Shown here one piece after another: positions 17,680 to 25,656 of a stretch of 64,000 nt of DNA. The stretch spans positions 1-64,000 of the forward strand of contig NZ_FTNI01000009.1 in assembly GCF_900156315.1 (NCBI RefSeq), written 5' to 3'. The translations under genes were made by a program, and so were the position numbers. A model generated the notes under the pieces. That model had not been told where the DNA came from, made no database searches, and saw nothing but the letters and a program-made list of their open reading frames with translations. Within the stretch, counting starts at the first letter, position 1. Every line of letters starts with the position of its first letter. This stretch comes from Microbispora rosea. GTDB lineage: Bacteria > Actinomycetota > Actinomycetes > Streptosporangiales > Streptosporangiaceae.

Positions 17680-18246
17680 ATGATCGACATCCGTGACGCG
17701 TACCGCAGGGCGCTGGACGGTTTCGGGGACCGCCTCCATCTCGTCCGCCGGGGACAGTGGGAGCTGCCGACTCCCTGTGTCGACTGGGACGTTCGCGGGC
17801 TCGTCAACCACGTCGTGGCCGAGAACCTGTGGGCCCCCGAGCTGCTGTCCGGCCGTACGGTCGCCGAGGTGGGTGACGCCTTCGAGGGCGACGTGCTCGG
17901 CGACGACCCGCTCAAGGCGTTCGAGGCGTCCGCGCAGGGCGCCGTCCAGGCGGTGTACGCCGAGGGCGCCCTGACCAGTGTGACCCACCTGTCGTTCGGC
18001 GACGTGCAGGGCGAGGAGTACATCACCGAGCTGTTCGCGGACGTACTGATCCACACCTGGGACCTGGCACGTGCCATCGGCGGGCCGGAACGGCTCGACC
18101 CCGCACTGGTCGCCTCCTGCTCGGAATGGTTCGAGAAGGCACGGGAGGACTACCGCGAGGCGGGGGTGTTCGGGGACGAGCAAGGCCTCCCGGCCGACGC
18201 CGACCAGCAGACGCACCTGCTCGCCGCCTGGGGCAGGAATCCTTAG
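17680..18246 (+). CDS. TIGR03086-type DinB-fold metal-binding protein
   Basis: The 188-residue protein shows the actinobacterial maleylpyruvate isomerase-like pattern: WELPTPCVDWDVRGLVNHVVAENLW (about 28-52) and LFADVLIHTWDLARAIG (about 114-130), whose His residues would hold a metal. The family is thought to handle mycothiol-dependent reactions, but substrates are mostly unknown. I choose the ATG at 17680 over one at 17653 because AGGAGGGG is directly upstream. Confidence 0.87.
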   Translation: MIDIRDAYRRALDGFGDRLHLVRRGQWELPTPCVDWDVRGLVNHVVAENLWAPELLSGRTVAEVGDAFEGDVLGDDPLKAFEASAQGAVQAVYAEGALTSVTHLSFGDVQGEEYITELFADVLIHTWDLARAIGGPERLDPALVASCSEWFEKAREDYREAGVFGDEQGLPADADQQTHLLAAWGRNP

Positions 18247-18351
18247 GCCCTGCCCCGGGACCTACTGACTCCGTCTATCGCACAGACCGACACACAGGGC
18301 TGGCGGGCAGCCTTACCCGCGAGGGCTACCACACAGCCCACCCCGCTAGGG

Positions 18352-18429
18352 CTAACGCCCTGTGGGCCGCCTGCCGTGGTTGGCCTTCTTCTTCTTGCGT
18401 GCCTTCGACTTGCGTGCGCGTCTACCCAT
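18352..18429 (-). CDS. Mini ribosomal protein bL37
   Basis: A 25-residue, very basic peptide: MGRRARKSKARKKKK followed by ANHGRRPTGR. The ANHG(K/R)RP tail and basic composition match bL37, the small 50S protein found in mycobacterial ribosome structures and conserved in actinobacteria. The ATG at 18429 has GGAAGG 8 nt upstream. It is too short for most gene finders. It stands alone between a DinB-like gene and a DeoR regulator. No obvious stem-loop follows the stop codon, though an imperfect GCGGG/CCCGC pairing lies about 40 bp downstream. Confidence 0.85.
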   Translation of the reverse strand: MGRRARKSKARKKKKANHGRRPTGR

Positions 18430-18517
18430 CACGACCGCCTTCCGTCGAGTATGGCTTTCGCTCACTGTCCTCCCCCGGCCCACAGGCGGCAAGGGGCGGA
18501 CCCCAACTCAACACGTA

Positions 18518-18531
18518 CCCACGTACGTGGG
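18518..18531. promoter_or_regulatory. Perfect 14-bp palindrome, candidate operator for the DeoR gene
   Basis: CCCACGTACGTGGG lies between a TCAACA box (18508-18513) and a CATAAT box (18533-18538) that could form the promoter of the DeoR-family gene starting at 18568. A palindrome in the spacer of a promoter is a classic repressor position. It is also in the upstream region of the divergent bL37 gene. Direct evidence for which protein binds is lacking. Confidence 0.5.
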
Positions 18532-18567
18532 GCATAATTTGTTTGAATCTGTTGACAGGAGTGGTGA

Positions 18568-19371
18568 ATGCTGGCCCAGCAACGGCAGCAGGCGATCCTG
18601 GAGAGGGTACGCAGAACCGGCGGGGTGCGCGTCGCGCAGCTCGTACGCGATCTCGGGGTCTCGGACATGACGATCCGCCGCGACCTGGAGGTCCTCGCGG
18701 AGCGGGGCCTGATCGTCAAGGTGCACGGCGGGGCGACCGCCACCGGCGCCGGCTCGACGGAGGAGCCGGGCTTCGCCGCCAAGTCGGTGCGGCAGCAGGC
18801 CGAGAAGGAGGCCATCGCCCGCCGGGCCGCCATGCTCGTACGGCCGGGCAGCTCCGTCGCCCTCTCTGCCGGGACCACGACCTGGACACTGGCCCACCAT
18901 CTGGTGGACGTGCCCGAGCTGACCGTGATCACCAACTCGGTGCAGGTGGCCGACGTCTTCCACCGAGCGGGACGGCCCGACCAGACCGTGGTGCTGGTGG
19001 GCGGCGTGCGCACGCCGTCCGACGCGCTGGTCGGCCCGGTGGCCGTGGCGGCCGTCCGCTCCCTGAACGTCGACACGCTCATGCTCGGTGTGCACGGCAT
19101 GAGCGTCCGGGCCGGTTACACCACGCCCAACCTGCTGGAGGCGGAGACCGACCGCGCCCTCATCGCGGCCGCCCAGCAGCTCGTGGTCCTGGCCGACCAC
19201 ACCAAGTGGGGGACGATCGGCATCAGCACGATCGCCGCCCTCGACGAGGCCGGCGTGGTCGTGAGCGACGTCGGCCTGCCGGAGGAGGCGCGCGCCGCGC
19301 TGTCGGAGCACGCCGGCGAGCTCCTCCTCGCCGACCCCTCCGGGGAAACCGAGATGGAGACCGCGCTGTGA
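18568..19371 (+). CDS. DeoR/GlpR-family transcriptional regulator
   Basis: A 267-residue regulator. An N-terminal DeoR helix-turn-helix (about 5-58, RQQAILERVRRTGGVRVAQL with VSDMTIRRDLEVLAERG) precedes a sugar-phosphate sensor domain of the DeoRC type (about 75-235, with ALSAGTTTW and a GYTTPN loop). These repress sugar catabolic operons and respond to phosphorylated sugars. It lies 89 bp upstream of galT in the same direction, so a galactose-pathway effector is likely (inference). The start ATG at 18568 follows GGAG about 10 nt upstream. Confidence 0.93.
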   Translation: MLAQQRQQAILERVRRTGGVRVAQLVRDLGVSDMTIRRDLEVLAERGLIVKVHGGATATGAGSTEEPGFAAKSVRQQAEKEAIARRAAMLVRPGSSVALSAGTTTWTLAHHLVDVPELTVITNSVQVADVFHRAGRPDQTVVLVGGVRTPSDALVGPVAVAAVRSLNVDTLMLGVHGMSVRAGYTTPNLLEAETDRALIAAAQQLVVLADHTKWGTIGISTIAALDEAGVVVSDVGLPEEARAALSEHAGELLLADPSGETEMETAL

Positions 19372-19460
19372 CGCCGGACCTCTGGAAGGCCGCCTGTCCC
19401 CGGACCCCTGTAAGCCCGCTCTGACCCGGGACACCGCACCGTGAAGCTGGAGACCGCTCT

Positions 19461-20519
19461 GTGAAGCGCACCATCACCCATCTCGCCGACGGCCGTGAGC
19501 TCATCTATTTCGACCGGCGCGACGACGCCGACCACAGCGCCGTCGACACCAGGGACCTGCCGCCGCGCCCGCTCGCCTCCGAGCTGCGCTACGACCCCCT
19601 GATGGACGAGTGGGTGGCCGTCGCCCGGCATCGCCAGACGCGCACGCACCTGCCGTCCGCGGAGGAGTGCCCGCTCTGCCCGGGCCATCCCGGCTCGGAG
19701 ATCCCCTCGCCGTACGAGGTGGCGGTGTTCGAGAACCGCTTCCCGTCGTTCAGCTTCAACACCGGCGCGTACGAGCAGGTGGGCGGGCTGAGCGAGGTGC
19801 GGCCGGGGATCGGGCGGTGCGAGGTGGTCTGCTTCACCTCCGACCACGACGCGTCGTTCAGCTCGCTGAGCGACGCGCAGGCCGAGCTGGTCGTCGAGGC
19901 GTGGGCCGACCGCACGGCGGAGCTGTCCGCGCTGCCCGGCGTGGAGCAGGTCTTCTGCTTCGAGAACCGCGGCGCCGAGATCGGCATCACGCTGCCGCAC
20001 CCCCACGGGCAGATCTACGCCTATCCGTACGTCACGCCGCGTACCCGGCAGATGCTGGACGCCGCCGCCCGCCACCAGGGCGGCAACCTGTTCGCGGACG
20101 TCCTGGCCGCCGAGCGGAGGGGCCCCCGGGTGGTGGCAGCCAACGAGCACTGGACGGCCTTCGTCCCTGCCGCCGCACGCTACCCGTTCGAGGTGCACGT
20201 CTACCCGCACCGCCGGGTGCCCGACATCCCGGCACTGTCGCCCGAGGAGCGGGCCGCGTTCGCGCCGCTCTACATCGAGGTGCTGCGCCGGCTGGACGGG
20301 CTGTTCGGCGTCGTCATGCCGTACGTCGCGGCCTGGCACCAGGCCCCCGTCTCCTACCGGCGCGACCTCGCCTACCTCCACCTGCAGCTCTTCACGATCC
20401 GGCGCGCGCCGAACAAGCTGAAGTACCTGGCCGGATCGGAGTCGGCCATGGGCGCGTTCGTCAACGACGTGCTGCCGGAGGAGGCCGCCCGGATGCTGCG
20501 CGAGGCGATAACGGCTTGA
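19461..20519 (+). CDS. galT: Galactose-1-phosphate uridylyltransferase
   Basis: GalT exchanges UMP between UDP-glucose and galactose 1-phosphate in the Leloir pathway. The 352-residue protein has the HPHGQ active-site motif (180-184, nucleophilic His182) and a CPLC zinc-type pair (70-73). It starts with GTG at 19461, with GGAG 8 nt before. galE and galK, which usually follow in actinomycetes, are absent; the next gene is a riboswitch-controlled hydrolase. The short DNA between deoR and galT contains degenerate copies of the deoR end (see findings). Confidence 0.96.
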   Translation: MKRTITHLADGRELIYFDRRDDADHSAVDTRDLPPRPLASELRYDPLMDEWVAVARHRQTRTHLPSAEECPLCPGHPGSEIPSPYEVAVFENRFPSFSFNTGAYEQVGGLSEVRPGIGRCEVVCFTSDHDASFSSLSDAQAELVVEAWADRTAELSALPGVEQVFCFENRGAEIGITLPHPHGQIYAYPYVTPRTRQMLDAAARHQGGNLFADVLAAERRGPRVVAANEHWTAFVPAAARYPFEVHVYPHRRVPDIPALSPEERAAFAPLYIEVLRRLDGLFGVVMPYVAAWHQAPVSYRRDLAYLHLQLFTIRRAPNKLKYLAGSESAMGAFVNDVLPEEAARMLREAITA

Positions 20520-20582
20520 TCTCCAGTTGGTTGCGGCTTTGGTGGCAGTCACCGTTTCTTTACCACTAGTATCCCTGACACC

Positions 20583-20716
20583 GGCCGTCACAACCGGTAC
20601 GCCTAATCCCGGGCGCCCCGCCCGGGAGCCGGGGACCCAATCACGCACCTGGGGTCAAGGCAGTGACCTGCCCGGGCTTCTCCAGCCCGAACCCGTCAGC
20701 TAACCCGGTCGGCAGA
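20583..20716 (+). promoter_or_regulatory. Cyclic di-AMP riboswitch (ydaO/yuaA type)
   Basis: The leader contains the hallmarks of the c-di-AMP riboswitch in order: a GCCTAATCCCGGG segment, the GCC-GGGGACCCAAT block, CACCTGGGGTCAAGGCAGTG, and the very conserved CCCGAACCCGTCAGCTAACC followed by CGGTCGGC. It ends a few bases before the Shine-Dalgarno sequence of the secreted hydrolase gene. In actinobacteria this class commonly controls cell-wall hydrolases, and c-di-AMP usually turns expression off. A TAGTAT box at 20567-20572 could be the -10 element. Confidence 0.9.
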
Positions 20717-20732
20717 TGGAGAGGAGTGGGCT

Positions 20733-21674
20733 CTGCCCCGCGCGTTCCCCCTGGCTGTCGGCGTGCTCGCCTCCGCCGTCCTCGTGTTCGGCACGGCGGC
20801 GCCGGGTGTGGCCGATCCCAAACCGACGGAGAAACAGCTCAAGAAGGAGCTGGCGGACCTGCGGAAGAAGGTCGACCGGCTGATCGGCGACTACAACGCC
20901 AAACGCGTCGCCCTCGCCAAGGCCGGCGTGGAGGAGAAGGCGGCCCGCGGCCGGCTGGCCAAGGCCGAGGCCGACTATAAGGCCGCGAGCGACGCCGTAC
21001 GGCAGATGGCCGGGCTGCGCTACCAGACCGAGAGCGCGATGGCGCTGCCCGACATGAACACCGCCGCGCTCAACTACCAGCTCAAAGAGGAGCAGGCCGC
21101 CAGGCTCGCGCACTTCGACCTGGTCCGCGACGAACGGCAACGGGCCGCGGACGCCGCCAAGACGCTGACCGCGCAGCTCAAGGCGCAGGCCGCCGAGGTC
21201 GCCGGTCAGCGCGAGGACGCCGAGGATCTGATCGACGAGATCAAGGACAAGCTCGACGCGCTGATCCCTATCGCGCCGGGAAAGCGCGCGGGCGGGTCGT
21301 GGGCGCCCGAGCTGCCCAGCGGCACCGACAACATCACGCCCCGGATGCGGTTCATGCGCGGCGAGGTCGAAAGCCACTTCACCCTGCAGTTTCCGGTGGG
21401 CTGCTACCGGGCGGAGAACAGCGGCGAGCACCCCCTCGGGCGCGCCTGCGACTTCATGATGAGCTCGGGCGGCGCCATGCCCTCCCCCGAGATGAAGGCC
21501 CTCGGCGACAGCCTGGCCGCCTGGGCCATCAAGAACGGGCCGAAACTCGGCGTGATGTACGTGATCTGGCAGCAGCGCATCTACAACCTCGGCCATCCGG
21601 GCTGGCGGACCATGTCCGACCGCGGCGGAATCACCGCCAACCACTACGACCACGTGCACATCTCGATGTACTGA
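20733..21674 (+). CDS. Secreted coiled-coil protein with an ARB_07466-like C-terminal domain, probable cell-wall hydrolase
   Basis: The protein has a signal peptide (cleavage near GVADP), a long coiled coil (about 45-185, charged Lys/Glu/Ala-rich), and a C-terminal domain with HPLGRACDFM and NHYDHVHISMY. These His/Asp residues resemble the metal site of M15/M23-like peptidases and the ARB_07466-type domain. A GTG at 20763 is in frame but would give a signal peptide without its basic start. CTG at 20733 lies 6 nt after GGAGAGGAG and gives (M)PRAFPLAVGVLASAV, so I favour this rare start. It is under the c-di-AMP riboswitch. Confidence 0.85.
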   Translation: MPRAFPLAVGVLASAVLVFGTAAPGVADPKPTEKQLKKELADLRKKVDRLIGDYNAKRVALAKAGVEEKAARGRLAKAEADYKAASDAVRQMAGLRYQTESAMALPDMNTAALNYQLKEEQAARLAHFDLVRDERQRAADAAKTLTAQLKAQAAEVAGQREDAEDLIDEIKDKLDALIPIAPGKRAGGSWAPELPSGTDNITPRMRFMRGEVESHFTLQFPVGCYRAENSGEHPLGRACDFMMSSGGAMPSPEMKALGDSLAAWAIKNGPKLGVMYVIWQQRIYNLGHPGWRTMSDRGGITANHYDHVHISMY

Positions 21675-21772
21675 GCCGTCCGCCCCACCCGGCGGTTACG
21701 CGGGCGGGCTCCCCTCGGGGCGTCCAGTGCCTTCGCCGGTTGCCGTACCAGGCGATCCGGGTACAGGTGGGC

Positions 21773-22036
21773 TCATTCCTCGTCGCGGCCGTGCAGGTAG
21801 TCCTCGAAGGTGGGGCGTCGATCCCTTTGACGTGTGAACACGATCGCGGCCACCAGCCCGGCAGGGGCCATTACGAGCCGGAGCGCCCAGCGGCCAAGAC
21901 GACGGACCACCCTGAGCAGTTCCTTGAGCGACTGCCAAGGGTGTCTCAGGGCCATGACGGTCACGATGAAGGCCATGGCGCCGAGGCTGACCCCCGCGAA
22001 GTCGTCGGAGTCGTCTCGTCCCCTCTTTTCGGTCAC
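21773..22036 (-). CDS. Small membrane protein, unknown
   Basis: Not recognised. The 87-residue frame encodes two hydrophobic segments (about 15-30 and 51-67), separated by a basic loop, and a charged C-terminal tail (RQRDRRPTFEDYL). It begins at an ATG preceded by a purine-poor region, so translation is not certain. Codon third positions are GC-rich, as in real genes here. It lies between the hydrolase gene and a TetR gene. Confidence 0.5.
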   Translation of the reverse strand: MTEKRGRDDSDDFAGVSLGAMAFIVTVMALRHPWQSLKELLRVVRRLGRWALRLVMAPAGLVAAIVFTRQRDRRPTFEDYLHGRDEE

Positions 22037-22248
22037 GGCGCCGAAGTGAGGGTTAAGGGCAGGGGCTCGATGCTGCGGACCAATGGAATCCTCTCAAGTC
22101 AGCCTGGACACCAGGGTCGCAGTTGTGCCGTGATCAGGCCAGGGCCTGCACGGAGCGTGGCTCGCAACCGGCGGCACCGGCGATATCCGCACCCGTGAGA
22201 AGTGGTGTGCAGCCGACGGGTAGCGGGGCGACGCGGCCGAAGCCGGCG

Positions 22249-22800
22249 TCAGGACGACAGAGTTCCTCGGGCACCGGCGATGATCAATTCGAGACCGTCG
22301 TGGAAGGCACGGTCCCGGCGCTCTCTGGGCCAGCCGTCGGCTCCGGTCTTGCGGGCCTGTTCCTCGATCGCGTAGCCGTTGACGTAGGCCAGGACGGTGT
22401 CCACGGCGATGGCGGCCGTGTCGGCGGGAACACCCGCGGCGATCAGAGCGGCGATGAGGCGCTCGAAAGTGGTGACGGCCTCGGCACCCGGGTGGTGGAA
22501 GCCGGCTATGAGGCGGGCGCCGTCGCGGTGGGCCAGCATGACCTCGCGCACGTCGGACGCCACGCCGCGCAACAGCTCGTCCCAGGAGGTGCCGGAGAGC
22601 GGAACGACGTCGTCCGCCGAGCCGACCAGGTGCGTGACCATCGCGTCCAGCAGGGCCTGCTTGCTGGGGTAGTGCCGGTACAGGGCACTTGCTCGCACCC
22701 CGAGCCGGCTCGCCAGCAGCCGCATGGTGAGAGCGTCCAGGCCTACTTCGTCGAGCAGCTCGATCGCCGCCTGCAGCACCTCGGTGCGCCGCTGCCCCAT
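22249..22800 (-). CDS. TetR-family transcriptional regulator
   Basis: A 183-residue protein with a TetR N-terminal domain (MRLLASRLGVRASALYRHYPSKQALLDA, about 25-52) and a helical ligand domain of the TetR_C type. The frame is open to 22872, but the ATG at 22800 has AGGAGG 5 nt upstream. It is divergent from the collapsed monooxygenase and hydrolase genes. A 30-bp palindrome in the gap is the likely operator, so it probably represses those genes and itself. Confidence 0.92.
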   Translation of the reverse strand: MGQRRTEVLQAAIELLDEVGLDALTMRLLASRLGVRASALYRHYPSKQALLDAMVTHLVGSADDVVPLSGTSWDELLRGVASDVREVMLAHRDGARLIAGFHHPGAEAVTTFERLIAALIAAGVPADTAAIAVDTVLAYVNGYAIEEQARKTGADGWPRERRDRAFHDGLELIIAGARGTLSS

Positions 22801-22842
22801 CGCGTCCTCCTGAATGGGGATTGACAGTCCTTCCCCAACTAC

Positions 22843-22872
22843 GTGAACAATGTACACGTGAACGTTGTTCAC
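22843..22872. promoter_or_regulatory. TetR operator palindrome
   Basis: A 30-bp inverted repeat begins GTGAACAATGT and ends ACGTTGTTCAC, with one mismatch between the 11-bp arms and an ACACGTGA centre. It sits 43 bp upstream of tetR and 20 bp before the divergent start codon, as an autoregulated TetR operator should. Confidence 0.75.
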
Positions 22873-22891
22873 CTAGTCATGGAGGAGCACG

Positions 22892-23278
22892 ATGACACGT
22901 GTCCTGGTGATCGGGGCGGGGCTCGGCACGATGGTCAAGGGACCGGGGATCACCCTGATGCCGGGAAGGATGCGGTTCGCCAGGGAACCCCGCGAAGCCG
23001 CCGCCGGACTCGTTCCCGGCCTGCCCATGCGCCGCAGGGAGAGCTACGCGAGGTGGGTGCTGCTCGTACCGCCGGATCATCCGGCGGCGACCACGCCGGG
23101 CCGGGAGGACTCCCGCGAACCGGCGCTGGAGTTGATCGACGGCCGGCATCCCGACCTGCGAGACCTGGTCTCGGCGCTGGACGACTACCGGCACGACCTG
23201 CTGGAACGCGGGACCGCGGCGGTGGAGGCCGGCAAGCGGGCGATGCACACGTTCGTCCCGGCTGCAGGCGCACGATGA
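22892..23278 (+). pseudogene. Internally deleted FAD-dependent monooxygenase
   Basis: The 128-residue frame starts MTRVLVIGAGLG, the beginning of the GxGxxG flavin-binding fold, then jumps to sequence that resembles the central substrate domain of aromatic/tetracycline-type monooxygenases (ESYARWVLLVP, HPDLRDLV). It ends with a helix resembling the C-terminal part (DYRHDLLERGTAAVEAGKRA). Full proteins are about 380-400 residues, and the middle of the flavin fold, including the GD motif, is absent. The frame is still open, with ATG after GGAGGAG. Its stop codon overlaps the hydrolase start (ATGA), so it may persist as a translated spacer. Function is doubtful. Confidence 0.6.
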
Positions 23279-24135
23279 AGGATTCGCCGCGCACCGTGAG
23301 CGAACACGTTGGTTCGGCCGACGGAACCGTGATCGGCTACCGCCGCAGTGGCCAAGGACCCGGGCTGATCCTCGTACACGGCGGGATGCTGGCGTCGCAG
23401 CACTTCACGAAGCTCGCCGCCGCTCTGTCGACCTCGTTCACCGTCTATGTGCCCGACCGGCGCGGACGTGGGCTGAGCGGCCCTCACGGCGCCGGCTTCG
23501 GCGTACAGCGGGAGGTCGAAGACCTGCGGGCGCTCGTCACGGCGACCGGCGCGTCGCAGGTCTTCGGCCTGAGCTCCGGCGCGCTCGTCGTCCTGCGTAC
23601 CGCCCTGGTCACGCCCTCCCTTGAGCGGATCGCCCTGTACGAGCCTCCCTTGTCGATCGGCGGCTCGGTGCCGACGGACTGGCTGGCGCGCTTCGACCGC
23701 GAGATCGCTACGGGGAGATCCGTATCCGCGCTGGTCACGGGGATGAAAGGCCTGAACACCGGGCCGTCGTTGTTCACCAGGATCCCCCGCTTCGCCCTCG
23801 TGCCGCTCCTGACGATCGGCGCGCGCCTGCAAGGCGACGGATCCCCCGATGAGGTGACGGTCGAGGCGCTCATCCCGACGCTGCGATTCGACATGCAGCT
23901 GATCAGGGAGATGGCCGACACGGTAATGGACTACGCGGCGCTCGATGCGCGGGTGCTGCTCCTCGGCGGTACGAAGAGCGCGGCATACCTGCGTCTCGCG
24001 CTCCGGAAACTCTCCGAGGTGCTCCCGCACGCGCGAAGCATCGACCTGCCTGGGGCCGGGCATTCGGGGCCGGAGGATGATGGAGTCCCGCTCGTCGTGG
24101 CCCAGGCCCTACGCGAATTCTTCGGCGCGCGATGA
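23275..24135 (+). CDS. Alpha/beta hydrolase
   Basis: A 286-residue alpha/beta-hydrolase fold protein. The oxyanion segment LVHGGM is near residues 33-38, the nucleophile elbow GLSSG is near 97-101, and the late GHSGPEDDG segment near 262-270 holds the likely catalytic His. The substrate is unknown. The start ATG overlaps the preceding stop codon by 4 nt, so it is translationally coupled to the damaged monooxygenase and shares its TetR-controlled promoter. Confidence 0.85.
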   Translation: MKDSPRTVSEHVGSADGTVIGYRRSGQGPGLILVHGGMLASQHFTKLAAALSTSFTVYVPDRRGRGLSGPHGAGFGVQREVEDLRALVTATGASQVFGLSSGALVVLRTALVTPSLERIALYEPPLSIGGSVPTDWLARFDREIATGRSVSALVTGMKGLNTGPSLFTRIPRFALVPLLTIGARLQGDGSPDEVTVEALIPTLRFDMQLIREMADTVMDYAALDARVLLLGGTKSAAYLRLALRKLSEVLPHARSIDLPGAGHSGPEDDGVPLVVAQALREFFGAR

Positions 24136-24297
24136 CGGGCGGCGGCCATCGCCGGCGCCCCTGACGGCGTTCGCCGCCTGGTGGAGCAGTGCACCGGCCT
24201 GACTCCGGCGAGCAGCCGGAGCGAGTCCCTGCGAGCAGATAGGCCGGCCCTTCCGCATTAGGAGCGCCACCTGACGCGACAGCCCTACGATCGGCTC

Positions 24298-24540
24298 ATG
24301 CGTGCTGCGCGCCAAGAGGCGCTGGTGATGATCGGATATGCGCTGGGCATGGTCGTCACGCCTGTCGTCCGTGATTGGACGAGTGGCCGGATCGGCGGGC
24401 GGCTCCTCGACGAGAGCATGCTCATCTGCGCCCTGATGTTCGAGGTCGCGTTCCTCTTCGGCCTCGCCCGGCTCCTTTTCCGAGGGTCACGCCGGCTCGT
24501 CCGCGTGGTGGGGCGCCGGCAGGCGCGGAAAGCGGGGTGA
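24298..24540 (+). CDS. Small membrane protein, unknown
   Basis: Not recognised. The 80-residue frame encodes two hydrophobic stretches (about 8-24 and 42-62) and a strongly basic tail (RGSRRLVRVVGRRQARKAG), the topology of a small inner-membrane protein. It ends 6 bp before the DHFR-like gene, which suggests co-transcription. The upstream region carries no convincing ribosome site. Confidence 0.5.
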   Translation: MRAARQEALVMIGYALGMVVTPVVRDWTSGRIGGRLLDESMLICALMFEVAFLFGLARLLFRGSRRLVRVVGRRQARKAG

Positions 24541-24546
24541 CTCCCA

Positions 24547-25104
24547 GTGGCTGAACTCATAGCGGACCTGTTCGTGTCGGTGGACGGCTTCGCCGCGGGC
24601 GTGGACGTGGGCGCCTTCTTCGGCTACTCGGGTCCCGGCCTCGACGCCTGGATAGGCGAGGCGACCGAGCAGCCGCAGCTGATGCTCATGGGACGCGTCA
24701 CCTACGAGGCGCTGGCGGCGATCTCGTCCGAGGCCACCGACGAGGCGAGCACCCGGATGAACGACCTGCCGAAGGCCGTCTTCTCCAATACCCTGCGAGA
24801 GCCGCTCTCCTGGAGGAACACCCGGCTCGTACGCGGCGATCTCGCCGAGCGGATCACGGCGCTCAAGCGGGAGTCGGACGTGCCGCTGCGCTCGATCGGC
24901 AGCCTCACGCTGGTGAGAAGCCTGATGGAGCTCGGGTTGATCGACCGGCTCCGGGTGATGGTCTTCCCCCTCACGCTGGGCGGCGACGGCCGGGAGCCCG
25001 CCTACGCCGGCTATCCCCGGACCGGGCTGCAGCTGGCCGGCACCAGGGTCCTCGACTCCCGCATCGTCCTGCTCGAATACCGGCCGGGTGCCTCCTCGGG
25101 CTAA
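24547..25104 (+). CDS. Dihydrofolate reductase-like (RibD C-terminal domain) protein
   Basis: A 185-residue RibD_C/DHFR-fold protein: ADLFVSVDGFAAG at the start, LMLMGRVTYEAL near 45-56 (nicotinamide side), and IGSLTLVRSLMELGLIDRLRVMVFP near 118-142. These stand-alone proteins are common in actinobacteria, and most have no known substrate. It begins with GTG at 24547, closely following the small membrane protein gene. The DinB gene follows 40 bp later on the same strand. Confidence 0.87.
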   Translation: MAELIADLFVSVDGFAAGVDVGAFFGYSGPGLDAWIGEATEQPQLMLMGRVTYEALAAISSEATDEASTRMNDLPKAVFSNTLREPLSWRNTRLVRGDLAERITALKRESDVPLRSIGSLTLVRSLMELGLIDRLRVMVFPLTLGGDGREPAYAGYPRTGLQLAGTRVLDSRIVLLEYRPGASSG

Positions 25105-25144
25105 TTGATGTGACTGCGCGCCGAAGCCACGGCAGGATGCCGGG

Positions 25145-25654
25145 ATGACCGACACACGTATCGATCCCCCTGTCGTCGCGGGCGAGCGCGCGATGCTGCG
25201 CGCCTGGCTGGACTGGCACCGTGAGACCCTCGCCGTGAAGTGTCAGGGCCTCAGCGAGGAGCAGCTGCGGCTGCGTTCCGTGCCGCCCTCCAGCATGTCG
25301 CTGCTCGGCCTCGTGCGGCACATGGCCGACGTCGAGCGAGCCTGGTTCCGGCGGCGGCTGAACGGCGAGGACCTCGGCGGCATCTACTACAGCGACGACG
25401 ACCCGGACGGCGAGTTCGACAACGTGGACACCGCGTCCGCCGAGGAGGCCTTCGCGACCTGGCACGCGGAGATCGAGCACGCGCGGGCGGCCGAGGAGGC
25501 CTGCGCGGACCTGGACGCGACGACGAAGACGGGCCGTCAGGGAGTCCACCACTCGCTGCGGTGGATCATGTGTCACATGATCGAGGAGTACGCCCGCCAC
25601 AACGGCCACGCCGATCTGCTGCGCGAGCGCATCGACGGGGCGACGGGCGAGTAG
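25145..25654 (+). CDS. DinB-family protein (DUF664)
   Basis: A 169-residue DinB-like protein with the DUF664 pattern: MSLLGLVRHMADVERAWFRRRL near 57-78 and LRWIMCHMIEEYARHNGHADLLRERI near 138-163, which hold the His triad for a metal. It is the third DinB-superfamily protein in the window after 11115 and 17680, each from a different subfamily. Likely a thiol-dependent enzyme, substrate unknown. A bidirectional terminator follows directly. Confidence 0.9.
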   Translation: MTDTRIDPPVVAGERAMLRAWLDWHRETLAVKCQGLSEEQLRLRSVPPSSMSLLGLVRHMADVERAWFRRRLNGEDLGGIYYSDDDPDGEFDNVDTASAEEAFATWHAEIEHARAAEEACADLDATTKTGRQGVHHSLRWIMCHMIEEYARHNGHADLLRERIDGATGE

Positions 25655-25656
25655 CC

